DNA of 64,000 nt from the NCBI GenBank assembly GCA_029379385.1, contig CM055607.1, positions 17,236,001 through 17,300,000 of the forward strand, written 5' to 3'. Position 1 is the stretch's first letter. The number at the start of each line of letters is the position of its first letter. The position numbers and the translations under genes are program-made. Below, in pieces: positions 22,761 through 35,869 of this stretch. The notes under the pieces were generated by a model. The model saw only the letters and a program-made list of their open reading frames with translations. It was not told the origin of the DNA and did not search any database. Origin of the DNA: Quillaja saponaria (lineage: Eukaryota; Streptophyta; Magnoliopsida; Fabales; Quillajaceae).

Positions 22761-23700
22761 CTCAACCATTTGAGGTGCGTTTTCTTTTAATTTCATTTTC
22801 AAAATTTATATTAATTTGGATCAACGATTTGGATTCTATGCTTTAACTTAGAGTTTCAAACCAAAAGCTTTGCAAAATGGAGGAAAAATGATCATTTACA
22901 AGTTCTTAGAACAAGGTGTTCATATCGTAGCGTCTGTAGTGTCAAATAAGATTTGTGGAAGAAATGGAACATCATTTGGATGATTGATGGAAAAACTATG
23001 CAAGTTAATATATTGTGTGTATAACTTAACCCTTTTAGGGTTCGAGTACAAAAGTGTCATTTACAAGTCCTTAGGACGAGAAGACCAATCCTCAGCATCT
23101 GTAGTACCAAATAAGGCTTGTAAGAAGAAATCAAATATCATTTGAATCAGCAGTTATCATTTTATGCCTAGGTTAGAGTTTCAAGGAAAAAACTTTTCAA
23201 AATGGGATTCGTGGTGGGGGGGGGGGACAAAATTGTCAAATACAAGTCCTTTTGAGATTTCAGGAGTTTCGGCACGACCAAAGTGATGAATAAGACTGGG
23301 AAGAATAAACAAAATGTTATTTGGGTTAACGGTTAGGATTTTATGCCCAAGTTAGTGTTTCAAAGCAAAAGCTATGTAAGATGGGGTTTTGAGGGGAAGG
23401 AGGAATGGTAACTTACAAGTCATTTTCGGATTCCAGGAGTATTGGCATGACTGTGAGGACAAATAAGATATATAGGATGAAACAAAATGTCATTTGGATC
23501 AATGGTTAGGATTTTATGCTCAAGATAGAATTTCAAGGCAAAAGCTATGCAAAATAAGGTTCAAAGGGTAAAACGATCAAGTTCAAGTCTTTTTAAGATT
23601 TCGAGAGTACCGATACAACCTTGAAGACAAATAAGAACTCTAAAAAGAAACGGAATGCCATTTAGATCAATGCTTTAGTGGGTATTACGTGCTACGCTCC
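22760..23700 (-). repeat. 165-bp repeat block, inverted orientation, copy 1
   Basis: About five to six monomers of the same unit as at 3430-6480, here reverse-complemented ('catttggatcaatggttaggattttatgc...tttcaaggcaaaagctatgcaaaat'). The 'tttggatcaa' word recurs near 22815, 22975, 23142, 23318, 23491 and 23660. An 11-G homopolymer lies at 23216-23226. As in the first element, the array lies just beyond the C-terminal end of the transposase relic. Confidence 0.8.
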
Positions 23701-24099
23701 AGCACCAATTACTTTGACTATCAAAATTATGCTAAAACAATAAACAAGTCCTATATCAACCATATTAATAGTTTTTCTTGGTTTATTTATGTCCATGTCT
23801 AAGTTCATGCTTGAACATGAGTTTCAATATCATTAATCAATTTTTGTAAACAAGTACTTTATTTCAAAATTGTTTGCCATTCTTTACACAAATGTAGGTT
23901 GTCATAACGTTCTTATTTTTTAATACAAAAAGCATGTTCTACTCAACTCACCACAAGAAAATTAGATTAGTTATTTTGAATTATTTGATTTTAATCCTAT
24001 TATCAAGTTATTTGAACTAATTAGAATATTACTTGAAAAATTATAAATGATATCATATCATTATGCTGTTTTGAAGCAAACTGGCAAATTCATTTGTGT

Positions 24100-25066
24100 T
24101 GTCACACCCCTTACGAAGGTATGAATGGCTAGAGAAATGAATAACCAAACCTTCGTAACCTTGCCTTCAAAACAGGAAATGAACACAACACCTGACTAAA
24201 CTAAAGAGCAAAAGATAGCTGTAAAAGTTAGTTTATTGAAATAAATAACCATTTGTTTAAAATTTCGGCAGAGGTTCCCTGTAAAATGGAACATGCCAAA
24301 AAAAAATAAAAAATAAAAATACATAAGCCTAGAATTTCATCATGACTAAAGTAGGGAAGCATGGAAAAGAAGGGCAGAGTTTGGCTACTTTCCTACTAGT
24401 TTTCAACCCCAAACGGAAGACTAAAGAAAAGGATAAATTCACAAGCAAAGAAGGTAAGAAGGAAAGAATCGGCCATTCAAGACAAATGAAGAATTCTCTA
24501 GAACAAGCTCAGCCAAAAAAAACAAGGTCGGTGTACAAGAAAAAAAAGCAGTCCAAAATAGACAAAGATAAAAGAAATAGAATAAAAGAAAATCAAGTCA
24601 AAAGTCCAAGTTTTAGAATATATGGTAGAAATTCATCCTAGTTATATATATATATATATATATTCACTATACTTTTGTTTTCTAATTCATTATTTACGTC
24701 CACTAGTTTTACTTGTTACTATAATTTAAATAAAGTGAAAATTCAAAATTCAAGTCAACCTACAATGTGGGTGTAAAACTACTTCTCTAATCACATATAT
24801 ATGCATATTCATTTATTTTAATTTTTCCTAGTCAAAATAAATTACATATGGTAGAAATTCATCCTAGTTATATATATATATATATATATTCACTATACTT
24901 TTGTTTTCTAATTCATTATTTACGTCCACTAGTTTTACTTGTTACTATAATTTAAATAAAGTGAAAATTCAAAATTCAAGTCAACCTACAATGTGGTGTA
25001 AAACTACTTCTCTAATCACATATATATGCATATTCATTTATTTAATTTTTCCTAGTCAAAATAAAT
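24100..25066 (-). repeat. LTR fragment (copy 1 of element C's 3' LTR)
   Basis: Begins tgtcacaccccttacgaagg at 24100, exactly the LTR end seen at 27794, and follows it to about 24840. A 226-bp internal duplication then repeats 24621-24846 at 24847-25066, where the tandem duplication seam cuts it off. The Lys-rich frame at 24342-24641 lies in the LTR and has no recognisable homology. It is probably non-coding. Confidence 0.8.
24621..25066 (+). repeat. 226-bp direct tandem duplication inside LTR
   Basis: tatggtagaaattcatccta begins at 24621 and again at 24847, each followed by (TA)n, ttcactatacttttgt and the same ~200 bases. The right copy lacks one G (gtgggtg versus gtggtg). Copy 2 of the large duplication has only a single unit (28317 onward). 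Confidence 0.9.
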
Positions 25067-25559
25067 TAATTTTTTTGGCTACTATTTGCGTTTGCAGTAT
25101 TCCAAACACAGATATTACATTTTCAGACACATATAACTATTATTGCATCTGCATTATCTTAGTCTATCTTTAGGCAGATGCATATATGGTAGATTCTTAT
25201 AGTAGAAGGATTTCCTACTTATTCATATAGTAGGGACAAGTAAATATTATTCGTATTACATTATTCAAATATATTTATAGCTTGTACATTGCTTACGTGT
25301 GTATCTCTTTTTTGGTATCATAGAGCATTATTAGGTATGACCCTAAGAACATGAAGGTAGGCACCACCATTTCTGGTATTGTCTTAAAGCACATCCAAAT
25401 CTTGTCTTCTGCTACCAAAATTTCTCTGAAGAAGTGAAGGCTTGTTGCTATTATGATTTTATAGTAAGTACAATAATATTATTTTATAAGTTTTAACATA
25501 TTTTGTTAAACTAGTGATAATCTATTTGGTGTTGTAATTTATCGTGCAACAACAATTTA

Positions 25560-26455
25560 GGCTCGCCACTCCGCAGGAGAGATTTGCATCTTGAGTTGTC
25601 TTCGATGCAATTGATGTGTTCTTGAAGTTGTGCACTAGATTGACTTAGAAGTACACATTAGACCCGCTCGCAGGGAAGGAAGATGGGTGCATAGATTAGA
25701 TCCCACAAAATTTGTGAGAGGCATTGTGTGATGAGCGGGCAAACCTTAAATTCTAAAGATGTTTGAAAATGATGTCAACTAATAGGCGAGCGGGTGGTAA
25801 CGAGGTTATACACCAGGCATCTGGCTCCGTCAACACAGCTATTCACCAAAAGTGGCTGATTAGTTATAATTTATTTAATTACAATGAATTCAAGCTTTGT
25901 ATTATACTCTTTTAGGCTAATATTGTCTTATATTCTTTGCATAGGTGAGAAAGTTAGAACAAGAACCAATAGTGATAGAGGTTTTGATCACACTCATAAG
26001 AGGAAAACTGGTGATTTTGTTGACACGAAATCAAAGATCCTAGTTTTAGTTGATTTTTAAAAGAAGTTTTACATAATAATTTTTCGTTGCAAAGTCAACT
26101 CTTTTTCATTTGCAAGAGAAGTTTAAAGCTTCAAAGGCAAAGTCCAAACAATCTAGTGCCCATCTGGACACAGATACACTAACCCAGCCCCCTGACCTTG
26201 AGTGACCCTACTTTTTTTGTAAAGCTAGTAAGCGGCAAGAAGAAGGGTTTGATCTACAATTTCGGTGGTTGCATCAACTTTCAAAAAGTACTCGAAGAAG
26301 TTAAATCTAGCCCTCAACTTCTAGCATCAAACATCTTCTCCCACATCTCCATTTCCTATGGGATTCATATAATAGCAGATGGAGTTTTTACATAATATTG
26401 TTATGAGAGAGTTTACGAGAGATGGTTTAAAACCACTGCCTCTGATACCACCACC
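25560..26455 (+). pseudogene. Ptta/En/Spm-type transposase relic, copy 2
   Basis: Nearly exact second copy of 21870-22760 within the tandem duplication, with the same exon blocks (NTAIHQKW, THKRKTGDFVD, SGKKKGLIYNFGG at 26198-26395) and the same internal stops. The only change noticed is a 3-base ggt insertion near 25796. Shared disabling mutations show that the gene was already dead when it was duplicated. Confidence 0.65.
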
Positions 26456-27395
26456 TCAACCATTTGAGGTGCGTTTTCTTTTAATTTCATTTTCAAAATT
26501 TATATTAATTTGGATCAACGATTTGGATTCTATGCTTTAACTTAGAGTTTCAAACCAAAAGCTTTGCAAAATGGAGGAAAAATGATCATTTACAAGTTCT
26601 TAGAACAAGGTGTTCATATCGTAGCGTCTGTAGTGTCAAATAAGATTTGTGGAAGAAATGGAACATCATTTGGATGATTGATGGAAAAACTATGCAAGTT
26701 AATATATTGTGTGTATAACTTAACCCTTTTAGGGTTCGAGTACAAAAGTGTCATTTACAAGTCCTTAGGACGAGAAGACCAATCCTCAGCATCTGTAGTA
26801 CCAAATAAGGCTTGTAAGAAGAAATCAAATATCATTTGAATCAGCAGTTATCATTTTATGCCTAGGTTAGAGTTTCAAGGAAAAAACTTTTCAAAATGGG
26901 ATTCGTGGTGGGGGGGGGGGACAAAATTGTCAAATACAAGTCCTTTTGAGATTTCAGGAGTTTCGGCACGACCAAAGTGATGAATAAGACTGGGAAGAAT
27001 AAACAAAATGTTATTTGGGTTAACGGTTAGGATTTTATGCCCAAGTTAGTGTTTCAAAGCAAAAGCTATGTAAGATGGGGTTTTGAGGGGAAGGAGGAAT
27101 GGTAACTTACAAGTCATTTTCGGATTCCAGGAGTATTGGCATGACTGTGAGGACAAATAAGATATATAGGATGAAACAAAATGTCATTTGGATCAATGGT
27201 TAGGATTTTATGCTCAAGATAGAATTTCAAGGCAAAAGCTATGCAAAATAAGGTTCAAAGGGTAAAACGATCAAGTTCAAGTCTTTTTAAGATTTCGAGA
27301 GTACCGATACAACCTTGAAGACAAATAAGAACTCTAAAAAGAAACGGAATGCCATTTAGATCAATGCTTTAGTGGGTATTACGTGCTACGCTCCA
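26455..27395 (-). repeat. 165-bp repeat block, inverted orientation, copy 2
   Basis: Copy of 22760-23700 in the tandem duplication, including the same 11-G homopolymer near 26910-26920. Confidence 0.8.
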
Positions 27396-27793
27396 GCACC
27401 AATTACTTTGACTATCAAAATTATGCTAAAACAATAAACAAGTCCTATATCAACCATATTAATAGTTTTTCTTGGTTTATTTATGTCCATGTCTAAGTTC
27501 ATGCTTGAACATGAGTTTCAATATCATTAATCAATTTTTGTAAACAAGTACTTTATTTCAAAATTGTTTGCCATTCTTTACACAAATGTAGGTTGTCATA
27601 ACGTTCTTATTTTTTAATACAAAAAGCATGTTCTACTCAACTCACCACAAGAAAATTAGATTAGTTATTTTGAATTATTTGATTTTAATCCTATTATCAA
27701 GTTATTTGAACTAATTAGAATATTACTTGAAAAATTATAAATGATATCATATCATTATGCTGTTTTGAAGCAAACTGGCAAATTCATTTGTGT

Positions 27794-28665
27794 TGTCACA
27801 CCCCTTACGAAGGTATGAATGGCTAGAGAAATGAATAACCAAACCTTCGTAACCTTGCCTTCAAAACAGGAAATGAACACAACACCTGACTAAACTAAAG
27901 AGCAAAAGATAGCTGTAAAAGTTAGTTTATTGAAATAAATAACCATTTGTTTAAAATTTCGGCAGAGGTTCCCTGTAAAATGGAACATGCCAAAAAAAAA
28001 TAAAAAATAAAAATACATAAGCCTAGAATTTCATCATGACTAAAGTAGGGAAGCATGGAAAAGAAGGGCAGAGTTTGGCTACTTTCCTACTAGTTTTCAA
28101 CCCCAAACGGAAGACTAAAGAAAAGGATAAATTCACAAGCAAAGAAGGTAAGAAGGAAAGAATCGGCCATTCAAGACAAATGAAGAATTCTCTAGAACAA
28201 GCTCAGCCAAAAAAAACAAGGTCGGTGTACAAGAAAAAAAAAGCAGTCCAAAATAGACAAAGATAAAAGAAATAGAATAAAAGAAAATCAAGTCAAAAGT
28301 CCAAGTTTTAGAATATATGGTAGAAATTCATCCTAGTTATATATATATATATATATTCACTATACTTTTGTTTTCTAATTCATTATTTACGTCCACTAGT
28401 TTTACTTGTTACTATAATTTAAATAAAGTGAAAATTCAAAATTCAAGTCAACCTACAATGTGGTGTAAAACTACTTCTCTAATCACATATATATGCATAT
28501 TCATTTATTTTAATTTTTCCTAGTCAAAATAAATTACATACAAGCATCCTAAGGCATACGTTACGCTATCAAGTTATAACATGTTCCATGTATTATTATT
28601 ATTATTATTATTATTTTTTACACATTGTGTCTTAAAAGTCGATTTTTCGTGATCAGGTTATAACA
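27794..28665 (-). repeat. 3' LTR of element C, internally deleted
   Basis: 872 bases, tgtcacaccc...gttataaca on the plus strand (TG...CA on the minus strand). It matches both ends of the 4.4-kb partner but lacks the sequence corresponding to about 31531-35026. The junction at 'acataag|cctagaatttcat' uses a shared cataag/cataa word. An (att)n microsatellite lies at 28594-28615. Confidence 0.8.
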
Positions 28666-28690
28666 ATCTCCCCCCTTTAAAAGAAATTCA
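28666..28690 (-). other. polypurine tract of element C
   Basis: Plus strand atctcccccctttaaaagaaattc; the minus strand is an A/G-rich run (aaagggggga) touching the LTR start, as expected for a plus-strand primer. Confidence 0.75.
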
Positions 28691-28949
28691 TCCCGAATTT
28701 CAACAAAAAGGGAATACAGATATATCAGTTTACCCAAGTCAGTCAAATGGATGTAAATATTGTTGTTTTATCACCTTCCTAGATCCCCAAGTGACTTCTT
28801 GTTTCTTGATTTTCACCAAAGACTTAATCAAAGTTTTACAGACTTGTCTATTTATACTCACCACTAACTATTTCTCACACATTAGGTTCTTATCCACTTT
28901 TGCTTCCTAAAACCTGTGGGTTATGGGCCCCCTACGTTTCTGTTACGTC

Positions 28950-29211
28950 ACTCTTTTGATTTATAACCTAAACCCCAATTCATGTTCAGAATCATATCAT
29001 ATTCCTTATTTAAAATTCAAATTGATGAATTAAATCGGATAATAACATTAGTAAAATAAATTAGCTTCTATTTATTTTCTATTTTCAATTATTTTCCTTG
29101 GTTAACAATAAAATTTAAAAATGTAAACAAGATGTATAAATATCTTTTAAGACATGCATGTTCTAAAGGTTAAATTAGTTAATTAAAAGACTTGATATAT
29201 TGAGGACTTAT

Positions 29212-29248
<37 letters not shown>

Positions 29249-31090
29249 CAATTAAGTCATTTATGTAATATTACTATACGTGACATGTAATTTTTATGAT
29301 TCAAAACTTTTGCTACTACTATTACTGATATGTGACATTAATTTATTATTAGCATTAATGTGCTTTCCTTATTGCAAATTGATTATTTATCAGTATAGAC
29401 TTAAATACGATATATTTGAAAATTCATATATAAACGAGTAATTTACAGAAAGCTGACCATGGATTTTATTAACAATTGGTCATTTTTATTTAAGTAACCT
29501 CATTGACTATATATAAAATCTATACTAGGTCATATAATAATTGGTTGTTCACGATGTAGTTTATTCAACGATAAACCCAAAGAAACAAAACTTTGAACTA
29601 TATTGTACCCATCTCTACCGGGTTTATTATTTACAGTTTTATTTTCTAATTATCCTCTCATTTAAGAAAATACCAAATATATTGTCGAAATTTTGTTATT
29701 CTCTTTTGAAGGGTATCACTTCATAGTTATTTATAACTGGTTATATCTCTAACATGAATATCACCTCAATTATCACTATAATTACTTGATACAAAATCAA
29801 GATTCAAATCAACTTTAAATTATTTGTGTACATACATTTTATATTCATATAGGTATAATGCTTATTTATTTTATCTATACTTGCCTTTAATTTTATAATT
29901 AAGACTTGCATCGTATTATTCTAATTTCATAATTTAATATTATATTATAACAGTTAGTTAAGTTTGCAGTTGATACTTATTCTGATTATACATTTATAAG
30001 ATTGTATAAAATCTTATTTCTTCTAATTGACAATATTTATTGATTCAATTTCTTTCATACTCATATTATTTATTGTCACCTCTCAATATACACATTGATA
30101 CTCAATCATCTTACTAATTAAAATTTTCATGCTATTTCAAACTTAACGTCTTTACAATCAACTTTCCTAATATTATCATATCGGATTGTAACATTCTGTT
30201 AACAAATAACCAATACTACTGGAAGAATTTTTTCTTTGAATAATAAATAATGTAACTAATGTTACCAAAATGGATTAAATTAGTATAAACTAAATTAAAT
30301 GAAAACATAAGAACCCAACAAAAAACCTTGAATCCATTAAATAAGTTCTATGAATCTCAAGCTTAATTAATTAACTTCAAAACATATCCACTAAACCCAA
30401 TGAATTTCAAACTTTAAACACACTTTCTCAATACTTACAGAATTTAACACAAAGCTTATTTTTCTTCTTGATCTAAACTTAATGACATTCCAAGTGTAAG
30501 AAGAGTTTGAGTCTTTGCAATTGATCAAATAAATTACTAATATTGGGGAAATGAGGATTCAACTATTGTTAATCATTACACAATCAGAATGAATTCATTC
30601 TTTTCTTTTAATCAATAAGTGTCTTAATTCTAAGATTCGATATTTAGTGTTGGAATTAATTTGCAAGCTTGACGTTGAAACTGAAACTTTTTATGCCTCT
30701 TAAGACAAAGATTTGAGAGAAAACATATAGACTACACATGTTTATATGTTCCCACGATCCATTTCATTGTAAAATAGATAGGTTCGAAATGGGTTTCTAC
30801 AATAGCTCATATAATTTACATAAAATAAATCCTTATCTTCCTTTACTCTTCATTATTCTTATTTAAATCTTAAGTATAATAGTTTTACAACCAACTACTT
30901 GTTTAGTTAAACTAAACTGAAGAGTTTACCTCTTACGGAGGCTACTATTGCGAAATTTAAGATTTCAACTAAATTATCCATAGTTTTTTTTTTTTAACAA
31001 CTTAATTTCTTATTAAAGAGGTCTAAAACCTAATTAACTCTAGATCGACATCAATACTCTAATATCTCACAAAACTAACAACTCGACCAC
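28950..31090. other. non-coding internal region of element C
   Basis: Very AT-rich with no frame resembling a retrotransposon protein on either strand. It includes a (TA)n microsatellite at 29214-29248. It replaces the ~4.8 kb of gag-pol found between the equivalent ends of element A, either through deletion plus foreign insertion or as a long-standing LARD spacer. Confidence 0.55.
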
Positions 31091-31291
31091 TATGTATTAT
31101 CATATCCAAACAAACATAAATGACTACCATGCTTATTTATCATATAAGACCAAAGATAGTACATTAGAGAATCACAACTTGAAATTCCAGGATAAATTAG
31201 AACGTATCACTAAGTCCACATATGCCTTGGCTAACATATGCAAACAAAGGAAGAATGCCCCTTATTTGCAGTCACGGACTTTTAAACCCAA

Positions 31292-31303
31292 GCTTTGATA
31301 CCA
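31292..31303 (-). other. primer binding site of element C, tRNA-iMet type
   Basis: Plus strand gctttgatacca, reverse complement tggtatcaaagc, one change from tggtatcagagc. It lies just outside the 5' LTR. Confidence 0.85.
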
Positions 31304-31306
31304 ACT

Positions 31307-34300
31307 TGTTGGGGTATGACTTGCCTGACGAATGCATAACTAAATCTCCATAACTCTGACTTCATAACAAGAAACAGAAACAACACCTGACTAAACTAAA
31401 GAGTAAAAATAATTTTATAAGTCAAAAGTTAGCTATAAAAGTTAGTTTATTGAAATAAATAACAATTTGTTTAAAATTTTAGCAGAGATTCCTCGTAAAA
31501 TAGAACATGCCAAAAAAGAAACAAATACATAACCTTGTTCTTCTACAACAACCGAACTAACAATAACAAGGACAACAAGGAGCTTCGCTCCATTTCTTAT
31601 CACAATAACAATTAATTAGACTATTACACCTTATAAGAGTATACACTCCACAGCTCTAGTATGACTACAAATTTTCACCCTTTGACCTCAAGATTGAGTT
31701 TCCTTAGAGTTACATCGCCACCAAACACTCGGCAAGGTCCATTATCGATAATAGCTATCATCGAGATCCTGTTACTAAAAAAATAACTATAGAAGAGAGG
31801 TGAGTCCAATGGACTTAGTGAGTGGAAAATAGTACCCAAAAGGTACTAGCATCACTCAACATAAGTAATATGACATATGTAATAACATCATATAACAATG
31901 TTCATGTTTTAATTTAAAATATACGTACACATATGTAATCGCCATAACTTTATAATTTACATGAATCATAAAATCACAAAGTAATTAGAGCAATCACAAT
32001 ATATAAAGAAAACAAAAGGCTAACGAGTAACCCAGCCCCGCACAATAGTATCACCCCTTACTGGACATTTACATGCCTATACAACAGATTAATTCTCCAT
32101 ACACAATCCATCCCACCGGGGTTGAGCACTCAATATTTTTAAAACGCTTATCAGAAACATAATATCATATCAGAATATCCTAGGTGCACCTAGATTTCAA
32201 TTTTAGAGATAAAAAATTATTATTCATAAAATTTTAATTTGTTGGCCCTTATCAATCACAATCATTATCAAACAAACACAATTCAAATAAATCACTGAAA
32301 TACAACACTTGCTTACTTTCCATATACTACATATGTTCAAATACATATATAATTAAACATAATAATTTAGCCCCCAAAGGTAATAGTTAACCACTCACCT
32401 TTAACCGATTTCGTGCGTCACTTAAACTTGCATTCACGCATCTCATTAAGTCGACATTAGGTCCGGAACGAAAATTCATATTTCCAAATAATACTTAGTT
32501 CATAAACGTTTTTGTTATAATCTTTTAATTACTAAGCTTATATATCAACTTATATAGGTTTCTTTATGAAAGTTTTCCATTAAGTCATTACATGTCAAGT
32601 AATATGAATTGTACTTTATGTGATAAGGTTGATAATGGAGAAAATTTTTTTGATGTCTTGACAATGCATAAGGTAGAATGAAACTATTAGGAAAAAAAAA
32701 AAAAACACTAGTAAGTTAAAGATGTTGAAACTGTCTAAACTTGAGGTTTGGACCAGTATTCACTCTAATAATCATATCTTTCCCTAGAAAATTCTAAATC
32801 TAGTTTCATAAAATTTATTAAATACTAGACATATGTAGCTTTATAACAGTATATCATTTGTAAATTTTAGACTTGTATATCAATATAGTTTATTCTTTGA
32901 AGTTGCATCAAATTCTGTAAAATGCAAGATTTTGACAGCTCTGACCTTACCTTAGTTAATTGAATATAACTTTATGTAAGAAAAAGGAAATCCAATTCCG
33001 TTATCTTTGTTACTTAGAAAATTTTCCTAAAATTAGTCTTGATCCCACTCAATTTCTTACATGAACCAAAAATAGGTCATTGCACAAATTCCTAGTTGTC
33101 AATATCAGACTCTAAGGCTTATAAAAACTTCATACTAAGGAATTAAATTACAAAACTTCCCTGTCTTTCCTATCAAGGTATTGGGAACATTCCATAGTCA
33201 TAATTCTATTTCTAATTTAACCTTTAAGACCCTCTAAAGTCAATTATACTAAAATAGGTTCACTAAAAATCCTGCATGACCTAGCCGCAGTCTAACAGCT
33301 CTAACTAACAACATACTTGGAATCAAGCTACCAAATTTTGTACTCAACTTCTCAATATCCTAAGCTAGAATTTCTCTTCTAAACCCTTAATTTAATTCAG
33401 CTCCGACGGCACCTGAAACACTAGATTTTTCGAACCCTCAAAATCTGGCCTTGCAACCCTTTAAAAGTCACTTAACTCTCATTTTTCAACACTTTACCCA
33501 TAACTAACACTCTTTTTTTCATAACCACAATTCATTTTCATTAATTCCTTACCCTAAAACATCAACCAATCACTCATTGCTCTTGTTCATGAATTCTTAT
33601 TCACCCTAACAACACTAACCACTGAGACTTAAATTTACCAAGTTTTATTTTAAAAGTTACAACTAATTTCTTTCAAATATTTTATCAAACACCATAAAGG
33701 CATCATTTCCCTCTATTGACGTGTGTGTGAATCTATAAATATCCATCCTAATAATTCAACATACCACATCAATTGAATATTCTCAACAACTCCCCCCTTA
33801 GTTTTAAAGTTAAGTTAGACACTTCAAAGGTTTGAACCAAGACAAATCACATTAATTCAACATTACCAGTCAATTCAATTTTAGTCTTTAAGATTCATTT
33901 AATCATTCAAGAATTACTTAAGAGACAACCAACATAGCTTATCAATTCAACGATAATTAAATCAATTCTCATGTTATACCTCCTCCAACACCCTTAATCC
34001 ATAATCTATTCATCTCCAATCCCTAACTATTCTTTCCTTTTCCTTATACCATTTACTTGTATTCTACTTAAATTTACATTAAACTAGCTTCCTATATTTC
34101 ACCAAAGCTTGAATCATACAATTATATTATTAATACCTTCAATTTCCAACATTAAGTTTCCACTATCATGTAACTATCTTACATATTTCTTGATTCAAAT
34201 TTTTATTCACAACCTCCTAAATCCTACCCTTAATCCATCAATTTATTTTATGAACCAACATTATAAAGTATAGAATTATCAACCAAAACAAAGAGGGCTA

Positions 34301-35687
34301 CCTTCCAACATCCTCTTCAGGGCTAGACAACAAAGCTGTGAGGAGTTTCCACTCTCTTGGTCACAAGCTAAACAGGGAATGCTTATAAGTTCAGCAACTA
34401 CTACCAAGCCTATTGCCTCCTATATCACACGCCAACCAGGGGTTTATTGCCTCTGTTTTACAGCTACCTTATGACAACTATGACCTAGAGGAAACTTCTT
34501 TCCCATAGGTTGAACAGCTGCTGAAATAAAAAAAAAACAGGATAATAACTGGTTGGAAGGAATTACCACCCCACAACTTGTCTTGGCATAAAAAAAGGAA
34601 GGATATTGAGGAGAAAATCTATTCTTTCTTGGTAGGAATTGTCGTATTTCTTGGAATCAACACCGTTATTACACCACTAGCAGTTTTTAGACTAAAGCTG
34701 AAAGGCATGACATCAAGAAAAAGCAAGTCCTAGACCTTTTCATCCCCTTCACCACTTAAAATTGCAGCTTGTATAGTTGCCCCATAAACCACGGCCTCAT
34801 CTAGGTTTATGCTTTAAGTTACTGCCACCTTCCCCCAAACTACTACCTCATATTCAATAAGGAACCCAAACGCCAAAGCCAAAAACAGGGGATGTAGCAA
34901 GAAGGAGTAACTCACGGCTAGCTTAGTTATTAAGGCTAAAGTTTTCAACTTGACAAAGGCAGCTCAAGCAATAAAGAAAAGAGGAAAAACTAACTACCAT
35001 GGAAGAAAGTGGCATAAAACCATAAGCCTGGAATTTCATCACGGTTAGAGTAGGGGAAGCACCGAAAAGAAAGGTAGAGTTTGGCTGCTGTCCTACTAGT
35101 TTTCAACCCCAAACTCACCAAACGAAAAACTAAAGAAAAGGATAAACTTACAAGCAAAGAAGGGAAAAAGGAAAGAATCGGCTATTCAAGAGAAATGAAG
35201 AATTCTTTAGAACAAGCTCAGCCAAAGAAAACAAGGTTGATGTACAAGAAAAAAAAATTCAGTCCAAAATAGACAAAGATAAAAGAAATAGAATATCAAA
35301 AAATCAAGTCAAAAGTCCAAGTTTTAGAATGTATGGTGGAAATTCATCCTATATATATATATATATATATATTCACTCTATATATTGTTTATGTCCTCTA
35401 GTTTTACTTGTTACTACAATTTACATAAAGTGAAAATTCAAAATTCAAGTCAACCTACAATGTGGTGTAAAACTACTTCTCTAATCACATGTATATACAT
35501 ATTCATTTATTTTAATTTTTCCTAGTCAAAATAAATTACATACAAGCATCCTAAAGTGTACGTTACACTATCAAGTTATAACATATTCTATTGTATTATT
35601 ATTATTATTTAATTAATTTGTTTATTTTTTACTGAAAGTTTACACATTGTGTCTTAAAACTTGATTTTTTGTTATCGAGTTATAACA
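31307..35687 (-). repeat. 5' LTR of element C
   Basis: About 4.38 kb, long for a Ty3/gypsy LTR. On the plus strand it begins tgttggggtatgac and ends gagttataaca. The first ~225 and last ~660 bases match the 3' LTR at 27794. It contains the conserved inverted-repeat block (32031-32126) and the gtacccaaaaggtac palindrome near 31850. The Lys-rich frame near 35081-35272 parallels the one at 24342 and is probably non-coding. Confidence 0.75.
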
Positions 35688-35869
35688 GGTGCCGCTATTC
35701 GGTTTTTACTAGTAGGATCTCACTTCTTGAACCCAGTACTCATCTTACAAGGTATGCTTCTATCTTCCAATATTGACAAAAATACCTATATTGATGTTAC
35801 ATAGTATGATAATGTGAAATAAGAGAACATGAAAAATATATTGTATTATATGCTTATAGAATGAAATAG

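Larger units (their letters stand above)
21377..25066 (+). repeat. ~3.69-kb tandem duplication, copy 1
   Basis: From 'aattaatttttttggctactatt' onward the sequence is almost identical to 25067-28540. Identical features recur at a constant offset of 3694 (for example 22504/26198, 24342/28036). Visible differences are a 15-base gap after 'ggctactatt' in copy 1, a 3-base ggt insertion in copy 2 near 25796, and single-base changes in a few places including one homopolymer A. The unit contains a CACTA end, a transposase relic, a 165-bp repeat block and part of an LTR. Confidence 0.95.
25067..28540 (+). repeat. ~3.69-kb tandem duplication, copy 2
   Basis: Direct repeat of 21377-24840. The seam at about 25060-25070 joins the LTR sequence 'cctagtcaaaataaatta' to the CACTA sequence 'atttttttggctactat', sharing a short A/T-rich microhomology. 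Copy 2 continues past 28540 into the full LTR and internal region of element C, so copy 2 is the ancestral context on the right and copy 1 on the left. Confidence 0.95.
27794..35687 (-). mobile_element. LTR element C, LARD-like, lacking gag-pol
   Basis: Minus-strand element with LTRs at 31307-35687 (5') and 27794-28665 (3'), a tRNA-iMet primer site at 31292-31303 and a purine tract just inside the 3' LTR. The internal region is about 2.64 kb and carries no gag or pol relic. Its two ends match the untranslated ends of element A: 28690-28900 resembles 49270-49480, and 31090-31300 resembles 54085-54275. It is therefore a large non-autonomous derivative that could have used A-type proteins in trans. 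No convincing target-site duplication was seen (tgtgt left, ggtgc right). Confidence 0.75.

Noticed and set aside
24342..24641. 99-codon Lys-rich open frame, repeated at 28036 and in altered form at 35081
   Set aside because: It lies inside LTR sequence, differs between the copies by a homopolymer frameshift, and its composition follows an aag/aaa-rich tract. It is not supported as a gene.
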